This document shows, in pieces, positions 32,936 to 44,700 of a stretch of 64,000 nucleotides of DNA. The stretch comes from Anodontia alba (Eukaryota > Mollusca > Bivalvia > Lucinida > Lucinidae), in contig OZ024825.1 in assembly GCA_964016985.1 (NCBI GenBank), positions 29,875,893 to 29,939,892 of the forward strand, in the 5' to 3' direction. Below the pieces are notes generated by a model. The model was not told the origin of the DNA, searched no databases, and worked only from the letters and a program-made list of their open reading frames with translations. Positions within the stretch are counted from its first letter, which is position 1, and the number at the start of each line of letters is the position of its first letter. A program made the translations under genes and the position numbers.

Positions 32936-35900
32936 TTATTGCAGGGAGACTTCTATTATAATTGTAGAGAAATTATTGCAAGGAGACTTCTATTATAATT
33001 GTAGAGAGAAATTATTGCAGGAAGACTTCTATTATAGTTGTAGAGAGAAATTATTGCAGGGAGACTTCTTTTATTGTTGGAAGAAATTTTTGTCTGTTTC
33101 ATTTTTCTTCGTATACACGTGTTGTGGTCATTTACCAAAACACTCTCCTAGGACATGTCCTGTATGATGCTCAGAAAATATGAGTTGTATTGTTGTATAT
33201 TTTAACACACACACACACACACACGCACGCACGCATGCAAGCACACACACACACGCACACACACGCACACACACACACAGAGAAATGGAGAAAGAGAGGA
33301 GAGAGAGACGAGTACTACAGTAACGTTCTGCTATTAAGACTTTGGGACTATAGATTAATAAGAAAAACCAAAACATTTTGAACTGGCAAAAGCTGCTGTT
33401 CATAGCAAATTGGGCCTAGTTGTTCAAAACTAATGATATTGTTAGTTAATGTATCGTTAAATCTTTAATTGTTAAGTATGGCATATATGCTAATATTTTT
33501 ACTGAAAAAAATGTGAGTAGCTTTTGCATCTGCAAAAGCTACTCACATTTTTTTTCAGCAAAAATAAATACCTGTGAATTAGATATTGTACTTACTAGAA
33601 CAGTTAACATTTTGACCACTAACGAGCTCGTTAAGCTAACGATGCTTTGGACAACTGGGCCCTGGTCTTAATTTTGAGTGATCTTAATAGTGGAATTTTA
33701 CTGTGTTAGTAGTATCATTGAAAAAAGAAATGTCATATTGCTTATACATCTGTAGACACTGATGTTGTGTGCTGAGACTCTAGAAAACAGAATGCTGCTG
33801 CGTGACTTCCTTGGCATGACAGAACAGCTTGAAGCATTAATGGCCAGGTAAGTTTAGCTGCAGTAAGCTAAAGGTACTTTAAGGCATCTGGGAACAGTGT
33901 AGACTCAGACTTTTATTGTAAATATGCTAAAAATTTGAAAACATAATAAAACTTCAGTTTGAAAAGAAAAATGCAATTCTCTGGGAAAGTAACTAAGTTT
34001 GTAAAAAGATGCAAATCAATTTCCCCCCCTTTGCTTCATTGCTGAGGACAGAAAATAAGCTAAAGTCATTTTGTCCAAATCATTAGAACATATATGAAAT
34101 GTGCCTTTCACATGTGCATTAAAATACCATTTTGCTTGTTTGAATAACTGTTAACATGCCAAATACAAATTTTTATATTTTTTTTTGTCCCCCGCCTTTT
34201 CGAAGAAAAGTGAGCGGACATAGTATTCGGCTTTCCGTGGTGCGTGATTTATGGTGCGTGGTTCCGAGTTTATAGTAGGTACCTTGTGAGCGCAACGCCT
34301 CCTACAGTTTTTAACCAATCCTTCTGGAATTTTACAGGTGTCTTCATCATGGTCTGAAGATGTGCATGTGCTTTTTACAGAATCCTTAAATTATGTTTTT
34401 TTCACTTTTTTCACATTTTTAACTTAGACATTTTTTGCATGGTTCCAAGTCAGTAGTAGGTACCATGTTTTGCATGGTTCCAAGTCAGTAGTAGGTACAA
34501 TGTGAGCACAACTCCTCATACAGTTTTATACCGATCCTTTTGAAACTTTACAGGTGTTTTAATCATGGTTTGAAGATGAGCATGTGCTTTTTACAGACTC
34601 CTTAAACTATTTTTTTTTACTTTTTTCACATTTTTAACTTAAGACATGTTTTTGCATGGTTCCGAGTTTGTAGTGGGAACCTTGTGAGCACAACTCCTCC
34701 TACAGTTTTATACGGATCCTTCTGAAACTTCACAGGTATCTTAATCATGGTCTGAAATATGGACATGCTTTTTACAGAATCTTGAAATAATTTTTTCACA
34801 TTTTTTCACATTTTTAACTTAGACTTTTTTTCATGCTTCAGTACTATGAAAGTCTATATGTAGTAGATACCTTGTGAGCGCAACTCCTCCTACAGTTTTG
34901 GACCGATCCTTTTGAAACTTTACAGGTGTTTGAGATATACATGTGCTTTTTACAGAATCCTTTAGTTATGTTTTTTATCACTTTTTTTCACATTTTTAAC
35001 TTAGACTTTTTTGCATGGTTCCGAGTTTGTAGTCAGAACCTTGTGAGCGCAACTCCTCCTACAGTTTTAACAGACCGATCCTTCTGAAACTTCACAGGTA
35101 TCTTAATCATGGTCTGAAGATATGCATGTGCTTTTTACAGAATCTTGAAATAATTTGTTTCAAGTTTTTCACATTTTTAACTTAGACTTTTTTTCATGCT
35201 TTAATACTATGAAAGTGTATATGTAGTAGGTACCTTGTGAGTGCAACTCCTCCTACAGTTTTATACCATTCCCACTGAAACTGTACAGATGTTTGACCAT
35301 AGTCTGAAGATATGCATATGCTTTTTACAGAATCTTGAAATTATTTTTTTTTTTTTTTACTTTTTTCACATTTTTAACTTTTAACATAGACTTTTTTCAT
35401 GCTTCAATACTATGAAAGTGCATATAGTAGTAGGTACCTTGTGAGCGCAACTCCTCTCACAGCTTTAAGCAAATGCTTCTGAAACTTTACAGGCATTTTG
35501 CTTGTGGTCTGAAGATATACGTGTGCTCTTGTAATCTTGAAGTTATGTTTTTTTATTTTTTTCCACATTTTTAGCTTCATTTTTTTCCTGCTTCAATACT
35601 TAGGAAAGTGATACAGAACCAATGGTCCTCTGGTTAACTTACCCATTTTTAACAGCTCGAATAAAAATAAGGCAGGGCACATAAATTCCCTATGGAATTT
35701 GCTTGTTTTCCAGAAAATAGGTGTTACATTTCATTCAGATTCCTCGGGAGAGAATTTGAATATCACTCATTTTTTGTCCGCTAATTTAGCCTACAAAGAT
35801 TATTTTCTCTTGCTTTGCTGATAAAAAAGGCCGTACTCAACTGATAAATTTTCATGAAGCATGAATAAGCTCTGCCCGATTGCTCAGTGGTCAAATGGTT

Positions 35901-38900
35901 TTCTGCCAATTAAACAAAATTGTGCACAGCCCACTATATTTACTTTTGGTAACTACAGCTGAGACAATAACACAGGTGGAAATCAGGGGAACTACCTCAA
36001 AATTGCGTTAACGCGAATTTGTTCCCACGTCACATCCTGCACCTCTCGAGGTAGTGACAATGCCAAAATTTCTGTAAATAAAGGTAGGTGCTCCACCGTT
36101 TTTAGTATGTTTTAAAAAGAATGAACGAATTACTCAAAATTCCGGCAGTGCAAATAATAGGAAAATCATGCATACATTTTGGTTGAAAAACACATCTTAC
36201 CTGGAGCTATGTCATATTTTTTTTCAGATGTGATTGTTCTGGTGTAGACAGTATGGCCAGACATTTACATGAGATGCTCCATTCTGTAGATCAGATCACA
36301 CCATTAAAGGACTCCTGTAACACTTCAAACAATTCTTCAAGGTAAAACATTGGGCCCAGTTGTTCAAAGCGTCGATAGCTTAACGAGCTCGTTAAGGGCC
36401 ATTTCGTTAACTATTTTAGCGGATTCAATATACAATTTTCTGAAATTTTTTGCTGAAAAAATGTGAGTAGCTTTTGCACTGCAAAAGCTACTCACATTTT
36501 TTCAGCAAAAAATTTCAGAATATTTGCGTATCCTTCAATGTAAATTTTAATGAATCGTTAACTAACGACGTCGTTAGCTTTGAACAACTGGGCCCAGATC
36601 ACACCATTAAAGGACTCCTGTAACACTTCAAACAATTCTTCAAGGTAAAACATTGATATCATGTTCATCTACCAATCTAACTTATCATAAGGATAAAACA
36701 GAGTTGATCTTGGACTGCTGGCTAAATACATGGCTCTTGGGGTTCACCTGAATGATCTCTCTACAGTCCTTGGTTGTTACTTAGCTCACATGATATGGTC
36801 TACACCGTTTGCTGAGGCATGTCTGTCTGGTCCATCCAAATACATTTGTACTTAGCGTAAGTCTTGATAAGAGTTTGTTTGTGTTGAGGTTTTATGGCCC
36901 AGTCAACCCAATGGGGTCATGTCGAGCGCGGTCAGTTTACCTAACCACACGTTTACTGGGCAGGCTTAGTCCTCTAAGCGGTTAACCAGTGGTGTGCACA
37001 TTCTTTCGCCAGAAACTGACAACTGCCTTTCTTGAATAAGCGGAAGGGAGAGAATGACCGTAGAAAATATTTCATGATCAATCTCCACGAAAGAATGTTG
37101 CCGACCTCGGCGGGGGTTGAACCCGCGACCTCCTGGTCTCCAGTCGGACGGCGCATCCAACTGAGCCACCGAGGCCGGCCTGATAAGAGTTGGTGTCGGG
37201 TAAATATTTTTCTTATTTTATCCCCCAAAACATACATTGTGGGCACTCATTAGAAGCACCTCTCCAAGGCACTTCTATAATTAGTACCCACAACATATCA
37301 ACATATCTTTTTTGTGGAGCAATAAGAAAAATATTAATCCTTGTCCTGCTGAATAAATTAAGATGCCACGCCCACTGCTAATTTTCAGCCAATCAGATTA
37401 CTTGATCCAAGTTGTTGCTACAAATTCAAATACTGAATGGCAAACAGTGTAGATCCAGATCAGTTGGCTTCTTCAGAAGCCAACTGATCTGGATCTACAC
37501 TGCTTGCAAAGGCAGGTTATATCCGGATTCAGCAGGACAAGGGTTAATAACTTTTGGATTGAAAAAAAAAGCATCTTATCAAGGGCCATGCTTGGGGGTA
37601 AATATTGCATATTAGTGGGAAAGTGTGTCTTCCAGGAAAGGCCTAGATCAACTAGTAGATCCACAAAATCTGATAACGCCCTTTGCTGTACAAGGATATA
37701 TAGTCGATGTCCAGTGATTCTGCAAGCAGACAGCAGAGGCCCTGATCAAACTGTGGATCCACAGGCAGATCTGGGCTTACACTCTGCATATGCCCCAGAG
37801 GTACATTCTTACATAACACAGCTCAGATGTTAATACCATAATAAACCCTATATATTGAGATATACAGTCCCAAGCAAGCAGTGTAGACCCAGATCAGATG
37901 CCACATTCTGTGGCATCTGATCAGGGTCTACACTGTTTGGTACTCGGTCCATCAGTTTTCACACACATCAGCACATTGTAAAATGAATGTGTTCGAACTT
38001 TAGGACAAGTATAGTAAAGAGATATGGTGTCCCAATATTTAGGGTAAATACACGATTAGTCTCCATTGTAAAGTGTAGCTGGAACCATATTGATTTTCTT
38101 TCAGAAGAAGAAGCAGTATTCAGAAGATGCTAATGGGTGGTCATAAGGCTACTAAAACCATTGTCTTACAGCTGAGAGGCCTCCTTAATAAGGTATGTAT
38201 CTTGAATTATAGCCACGAAATTTAGATACTTGCACTTGAAATCGTGTAACCATTTCCTTAATATTTGTATATGAGCCAGCGTACGACAAAACCTACAATA
38301 AGATTTGTGTGACCAGCGAAGAATGCAGTCTGATCAGAGTCTTCACTGATCGCATGTGCCTTCTACAGGCTCCAGCCTTTCCGAAGAGGGGTCAGCCTCG
38401 GTGGCTCAGTTGGATGCGCCGTCCGACTGGAGACCAGGAGGTCGTGCGTTCAAACCCCGCCGAGGTCGGCAACATTCTTTCGTGGAGATTGATCATGAAA
38501 TATTTTCTACGGTCATTCTCTCCCTTCTGCTGATTCAAGAAGGGCAGTTGTCAGTTTCTGGCAAAAGAATGTGCACAATACTGGTTAACCGCTTAGAGGA
38601 CTAAGCCTGCCCAGTAAACGTGTGGTTAGGTAAACTGACTGCGCTCGACATGACCCCATTGGGTTGACTGGGCCGTAAAACCTCAACACAAACAAATTCC
38701 GAAGAGGGATAAATGAGAATCCTTGCCATACTGGGGGATGTATGGGTTGATCTTTGCTGGTCACACAGGTCTTATTGTAGGTTTTGTTGTGAGCTGGCCA
38801 GTTATGACTAGGAGATGATGCAAAAGATTTTCTGTGAGGGTAACAAAAGTGACAGATGTTTTTGCCTTATTACTTGCCTTGGAGCATGAATAACTTAGGA

Positions 38901-41752
38901 GAGACACTTTTTAATTATTATACCCCCTACAAACAGTGTTTGTGAGGGGTATAGTGTTTTCACATACGTCCATTATGTTTGGTTTCTGAATGGGGCAGGG
39001 GTCTGTCTATTAAGCACTGCTTATTGACATTTCTTGTTTCATTTCGTTTGATCTGAATGCCTTTAGCACTGGTATTGACATGTCTGTTTCTTGTGTACAC
39101 AATATCTCTTGAACTGGTGGGCATATTTTCATCAAAGGTGCAGATATACCATTGAGACATGCTTAAGAGCTGATTAGACTTTGTTGATCTTGACCAGGCA
39201 GTCTGATTAGGACCATATCTATTGATATAGTCTATGGTATCTATTGATTCTGTTAGCAGACAAAAAGCCTTGAGCAGACTGCTAGAGTTCTCAGGCAGAG
39301 CTTGGCTCTTGTTGCCAACATATGACATAAAGGCCCTTTTCATGCATTGGGCATCAGATATCTTTGCTTTTATAAAACATAAGACAATGTACAGTCGACT
39401 CTCATTATCTCGAATTCCAAGGGACTCACTGAAACACTTCGAGATATCCGTACCTCGACATATCAGAGTTGAGAGAGTAAGGAAATCAATAAATTGAACA
39501 AACACATTTAACAAATGAATATGTAATTTGACTCCTGAAGTTAGAAATATATATATAAAAAATTGTGAAAAAGAGGAGAAATTGCTCCTTCTCCTCTTTT
39601 CCACATTATTTTGTTACCTGTTGTCATAGTTTCATGTTAAAACAGGGACCAGATTTTCACTTCGAGATAAGCGGTAATTCGAAATAAGGGAGTTCGAGAT
39701 AACGAGGTTCGGCTGTACTTTGTATTTCTAGTGTGACAGAGATGTGTGTATGCGCCTGTTGCTACAAGTGAGGGGAGTAATCAGTATAACATTTGACATG
39801 AACAAGAAAAGATGTATCTTGCGTACAAAGACAGATGTTAGACCGGAGGTAAGTAATACTTTATACATGTACATCCAGTAGGTCATAATAAGATGAGTAT
39901 CCACATAAATATATCTCTAGGAAAACATGTTTTTGAACTCATTAGTACTGTCTCATCTAGGTTTTGTCAAGAAATAAGAAAAATATAAATAATATAAAAA
40001 AAAAAAAAATGGTTGGTTGTCTTGAGCAATGCATTTGGTCATTAAAGTGAGAATGCCACCAGCAGTGGACAGCATTCTGAAATAGTTTTTTTTTATATTA
40101 TCATTTTCATTGTTCATTGTTGTTTATTGTTTATGAAATATCAGATTTTATTTTCCTTGAAAAAATTTCAGTGTTTGTGATCTGCAATAATTTTGAATGG
40201 TACTTTAAGACTTTGCATGCTGGGTAAAAAGTTCAGATGAAATTTTGAAATATTTTTTAATTTTTCCTAGAAAATAGGATCTGACACTTCATGCAAATTG
40301 TCTCATTATTTTTCAACATATTTGCCTTTTCTCGGAACTGAATACATCCTTGCTTAAGACAGGTTGCTTGCTTAATAGAGGTGGACACTGAGACAGGTTT
40401 TTAAACTGTTAACCTCCCAAGTTAAAGGTGGCTGGTGGAGCTAATATCGATATAACCTTATTTTTTGTTGTCTAAAAATACATTTTCCAAACAAAATTAA
40501 ACTACCCCTAGTTTGTTATAGAATGCTTCTAAGGACTGTGCAATAAAGAAATATAGGAGAAAATATCGCCTAAATATATATTTTCTAACTAGATTGCATA
40601 GCCAAGTTAGGTCAAGGGAAGTAATAATTTTATAAATTGAAATACTGATTATACTCTAGTTACTTTAAAAGTTTTCAGGAATATGTATATTTTTATGAGT
40701 TTTTATGATAAGAAAGTATATTTCTTTCACAATGAGTGTGCAGATTCTTCAAAACCTCACTGAGAGCTTAAATTATTTTGGTGAAACTTAGTGTATCAGA
40801 ACACTTATTCTTTTAATTTTACGAACATTCTAGATACCGAAACAACAGTTTGGAAAACTCAGTCGGAAACAAAAGTGGGGCTTCTGTGATTTTTTGTCAA
40901 ATCAAAATTAGCTCAGTCAGCAACCTTTAACCCTTGTCATGCTGAATAAATTAAGATGCCATGCCCACTTCTTATTGTCAGCCAGTCAGATTACTTGATC
41001 CAGGTTGTTGATACAAATTCACATACTTAATGACAAACAGTGCAGATCCAGATCAGTTGGCTTCTTCAGAAGCCAACTGATCTGGATCTACACTGTTTGC
41101 AAAGGCGGGGCATATCCAAGTTCAGCAGGATCAGGGTTAATATACAGATCTGGCATTTTCATATATCCATATTTGTTGGATATTTGAGAAAATTGTAGCG
41201 TGAATTTGAATTTGATAGTAGAAAATATGTCTGATTGCTTAGAGTGAACTTATTTGTCTGTTGCCTTATAAGTGGGAGTAGTTGAATCAATTTGAAGTTC
41301 AACATCCTAGTCAACAGAATTTTGCCCTCTCTGGGACTAACGACATACTTATGTCAGATTGAATGTACTATGATACTTTTTTCAAGGTACAGGTAAGCTG
41401 AATATGTCTGGTATGGACATAATGTACCTTTATTTAAAATATTTCATCTCTTAGCATGCTGGGTATTAATTTCAGCAAAGACAAACTGATATATTTCTTA
41501 TTTTTCCCAGAAAATGGGGTTTAACTTTACATGCAAATCATCTTCTAAGGAGAAAAATTGCATGAAATATTAAACTCTGTTTTCTGAGAAAAATAATAAT
41601 ATCATCAATCAGTCAGCTGCTGAATTTGCTCAGAATGTGCAAAAGGTTATTACTACATACCTGTCAATGATACCATTTTCAAACAGTTACATGTTAGTCT
41701 CATCCAAAAAACCTGATCATTTTTATTTTTTTTTTCTCCTTTTGTATGAGAA

Positions 41753-41787
<35 letters not shown>

Positions 41788-44700
41788 TTGTCACTTGCTG
41801 CTGTTGTGAATGACATTTTTTAGGGTTAATTTTCTAGGCATATAATGTACTATTACTACAGTAACATGATCTGATGCTCTGTGTCATGTCTTGAGAATGT
41901 TTCCCAGGGTCCATTTGTTCAAAACTTAACTGATGTGATGTTAAAATATCTATCTTTAAATATGGCAAATACACTGATATTTTTGCTGAAAAAAAATGTG
42001 TATAGCTTTTGCGTTGCAATGCAAAAGCTACTCGCATTTTTTTCAGCAAAAATATCAATGTATTCGAAAATACCATAATTAATATCAGTGTATATAGAGT
42101 TTTATTCATTCTCCTATTTTAAATATGGGATTTATAAACCGAGGGAGGTAAAAAAAATCCGATAAAGAAACGAGTGTGAAGCACGAGTTTCTTTATCGGA
42201 TTTCTTTTACCTCCCGAGGTTTATAAATCCCATATTTAAAATAGGAGAAATGAATAAACTGTATATTACATGCATTTCGCCGCAATAGAGTACACCATTT
42301 AAGAGGCTTTTGTGGCAAGTCTAGTCTGTCAGTTTGTTTACGCTGTCATTTCTATTTTGGGCCGGCGTAGTAATAAATAATATATTTAGGATAGCTTTTG
42401 TTTTTATTCTAAATGATATTGACAGCAGGGTCAAAATCTAGGCTGTTCATATGTTACAAAAAAAAAAGTAGTTCCGGTTAAAGAGATTTATTTCCCCGGC
42501 TAAGAGGAAATATTTCTTCTTAAAAAACCAGGAAAATACCAGTTTTATGTATGGTAGAAATCATGATATTTCTTGGTTATGCATGTAATATTAGAAAATA
42601 CCGTAGTTACAGCAGTTAACGAGTTTATCATTAATAAGCCTGTTAAACTTACGGTGCTTTGAACAACTGGGTCCAGATCTCCAGATCACACTTGTGACAT
42701 GTCGTGTAATCCTGTGGTCTGGGAACATTCAGTTGATGTGATACAGGCATCAAAATATGCTTATATGGGTAGTAATAACATGTACCCTATTTACCTAAGT
42801 ATTGGGACACCTTATCTACTTACATACGTGTCCTAAAATTTGAAATAGCCAGTCTACTATCAGTTTGTGTCTAAATAATGCTGTATGTATGGCAAACAGT
42901 GTAGACATTGTTCTGACGCCACATTCTGTCCCAGTACTTATAGTTATTATGGTATATATTTTATTTTAGTGTTTGGTTCAGGCAATAACAAGAACACAGA
43001 CAATAATAGCCCAACAGGTTGTGAAGAATGAGTCAGGAGAGGAGGTACAGTATCTTGTAATTAAACTTCTGTCTAACCCTTAAAGCACTAATCACAACTG
43101 TAGAAGATAACATTTTGATTTTTTTAGCTCACATGTGCACGAAGTGCTCTTGATTAGCTATTGTGATTGCCTGGTGTCTGTCATCTGTCTACGAGGGTCG
43201 TGCAAAAAGTTCTGTCACTAATAGGCTCACTTAGTTTTATCCCAGGTATATTTTAAAATGCTTCACTGCACTTGAATGGTGTATTGAATAGCTAACAATA
43301 CCCGTTTATTTCGTGCAAATTGCTTTCCAACTGACCGAATTATTTCAAATTGAAATAGATGCAGTCATATACACTGACCAATTTACTTGTTACATTGGAA
43401 CATGGACCAGAAGACTTAAATTCGTAGCTTTATTAAATGCCGCATTAGGCTTAATATAGATTCAAAGCAGATATTTAATGAACTGTAAGGTATATATGGA
43501 CCTCAGACCAATTCAATGCGCACAGTTTTTAGGTGGGTTAAAGCTTTTAAAGCTGGGAAATTTTCTGTTGAAGATGGTACCCGTCCTGGAAGGCCTAAAA
43601 CCTCTGTTACCAAGGCTAACATAACTGCTGTAGAGATTGTGGTCGAACAGGATGCGCGATTGTCTGTCAAAGATATAGCTAGTTGTACTGGCATATCAGA
43701 AGGCAGTGTGCGAACAATTCTAAAAAAGCATTTGGACCTGAGAAAGGTTTGCGCTAGGCGGGTACCTCAGTTGCTCACTGAGGAGTAAAAGACACAACGC
43801 CTTAAATGTGCCCGGGAACTTTTGAAAACATACAAAGGCTGCAATAGTCTGGTTATTTCTAACTTGCTAACACGTGATGAAACCTGGGTGCACATGTTTG
43901 AGCCACAAAGAAGGGCTGTTAATAAGCAATGGAAGCGAAAAGATAAAAAATGCCCATGTATTACCAAGAGAACCATAAGTTTGAAAAAGATCTTGTACGG
44001 AATTTTCTTTAATTCAAGTGGGCCAGTTGTTCAAGTGCCTTGTCCATCTGGTCATACAGTCACTGGCCGATTCTACTAGAATTCTGTACTGAAGAAAGTG
44101 AAAGAGTTTAACAATAAGAAACGACCAAGCAAATGATGGTCAGGAGTCCACCTTTTACATGACAACGCCTCCTTTCATAAGTGTGATATTGTTAAGTCTT
44201 CTTTGGCTTCTGAAAAGGTGAAAGTTTTAAACCATCCACCTTATTTACCTAACCTGAGTCCCTATGACTTATTTTTATTTCCAAGGCTTAAGAAAATGCT
44301 TTCTGGAAATAAGTATACGTCTAGAAGTTCTCTTGGCAGCGCTATTTATCAGTGTCTCCAAAAGATACCAAAAGAAGACTATTTATCTGCTTTTCGCGAC
44401 TGGGTAAAAAGGTTACAAAAATGTATTTCAGTAAATGGGAAATACTTTGAAGGTTTGTAATAAAAATATGTTTGATAAAACGTAGCACTGAAGTAATCCG
44501 AACCCAGTGACAAAACTTTTTGCAGTACCCTCGTACAATTTCACTTAATCATCTTCTCCTCTGAAACAGTAGGGCCTATTTTGCTGAAGCTTCACAGAAA
44601 GCAACCTCTCAACACTTTCTCTTAAATTCCTTCAAAACCTTTGGATCCATGCAGAACTCTAGTTGCCATGGCAACAGAAGGAAACTTCTCTTCTCCTCAG

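Noticed and set aside
32826..33167. ORF with a His/Thr repeat
   Set aside because: Translation of the AC microsatellite and minisatellite units.
36228..36654. Duplicated, separately used exon 4b
   Set aside because: The right copy has no splice acceptor of its own, and reading through from exon 4 meets TAA at once.
38391..38480. tRNA gene
   Set aside because: A and B boxes are present, but the sequence is the head of a repeated 300-bp SINE with target duplications, and the acceptor-stem pairing is not kept.
38960..39604. 214-codon minus-strand ORF
   Set aside because: It runs across the Tigger-like MITE and intron sequence of ARMC1, has no domain motif and lies antisense between two well-supported exons.
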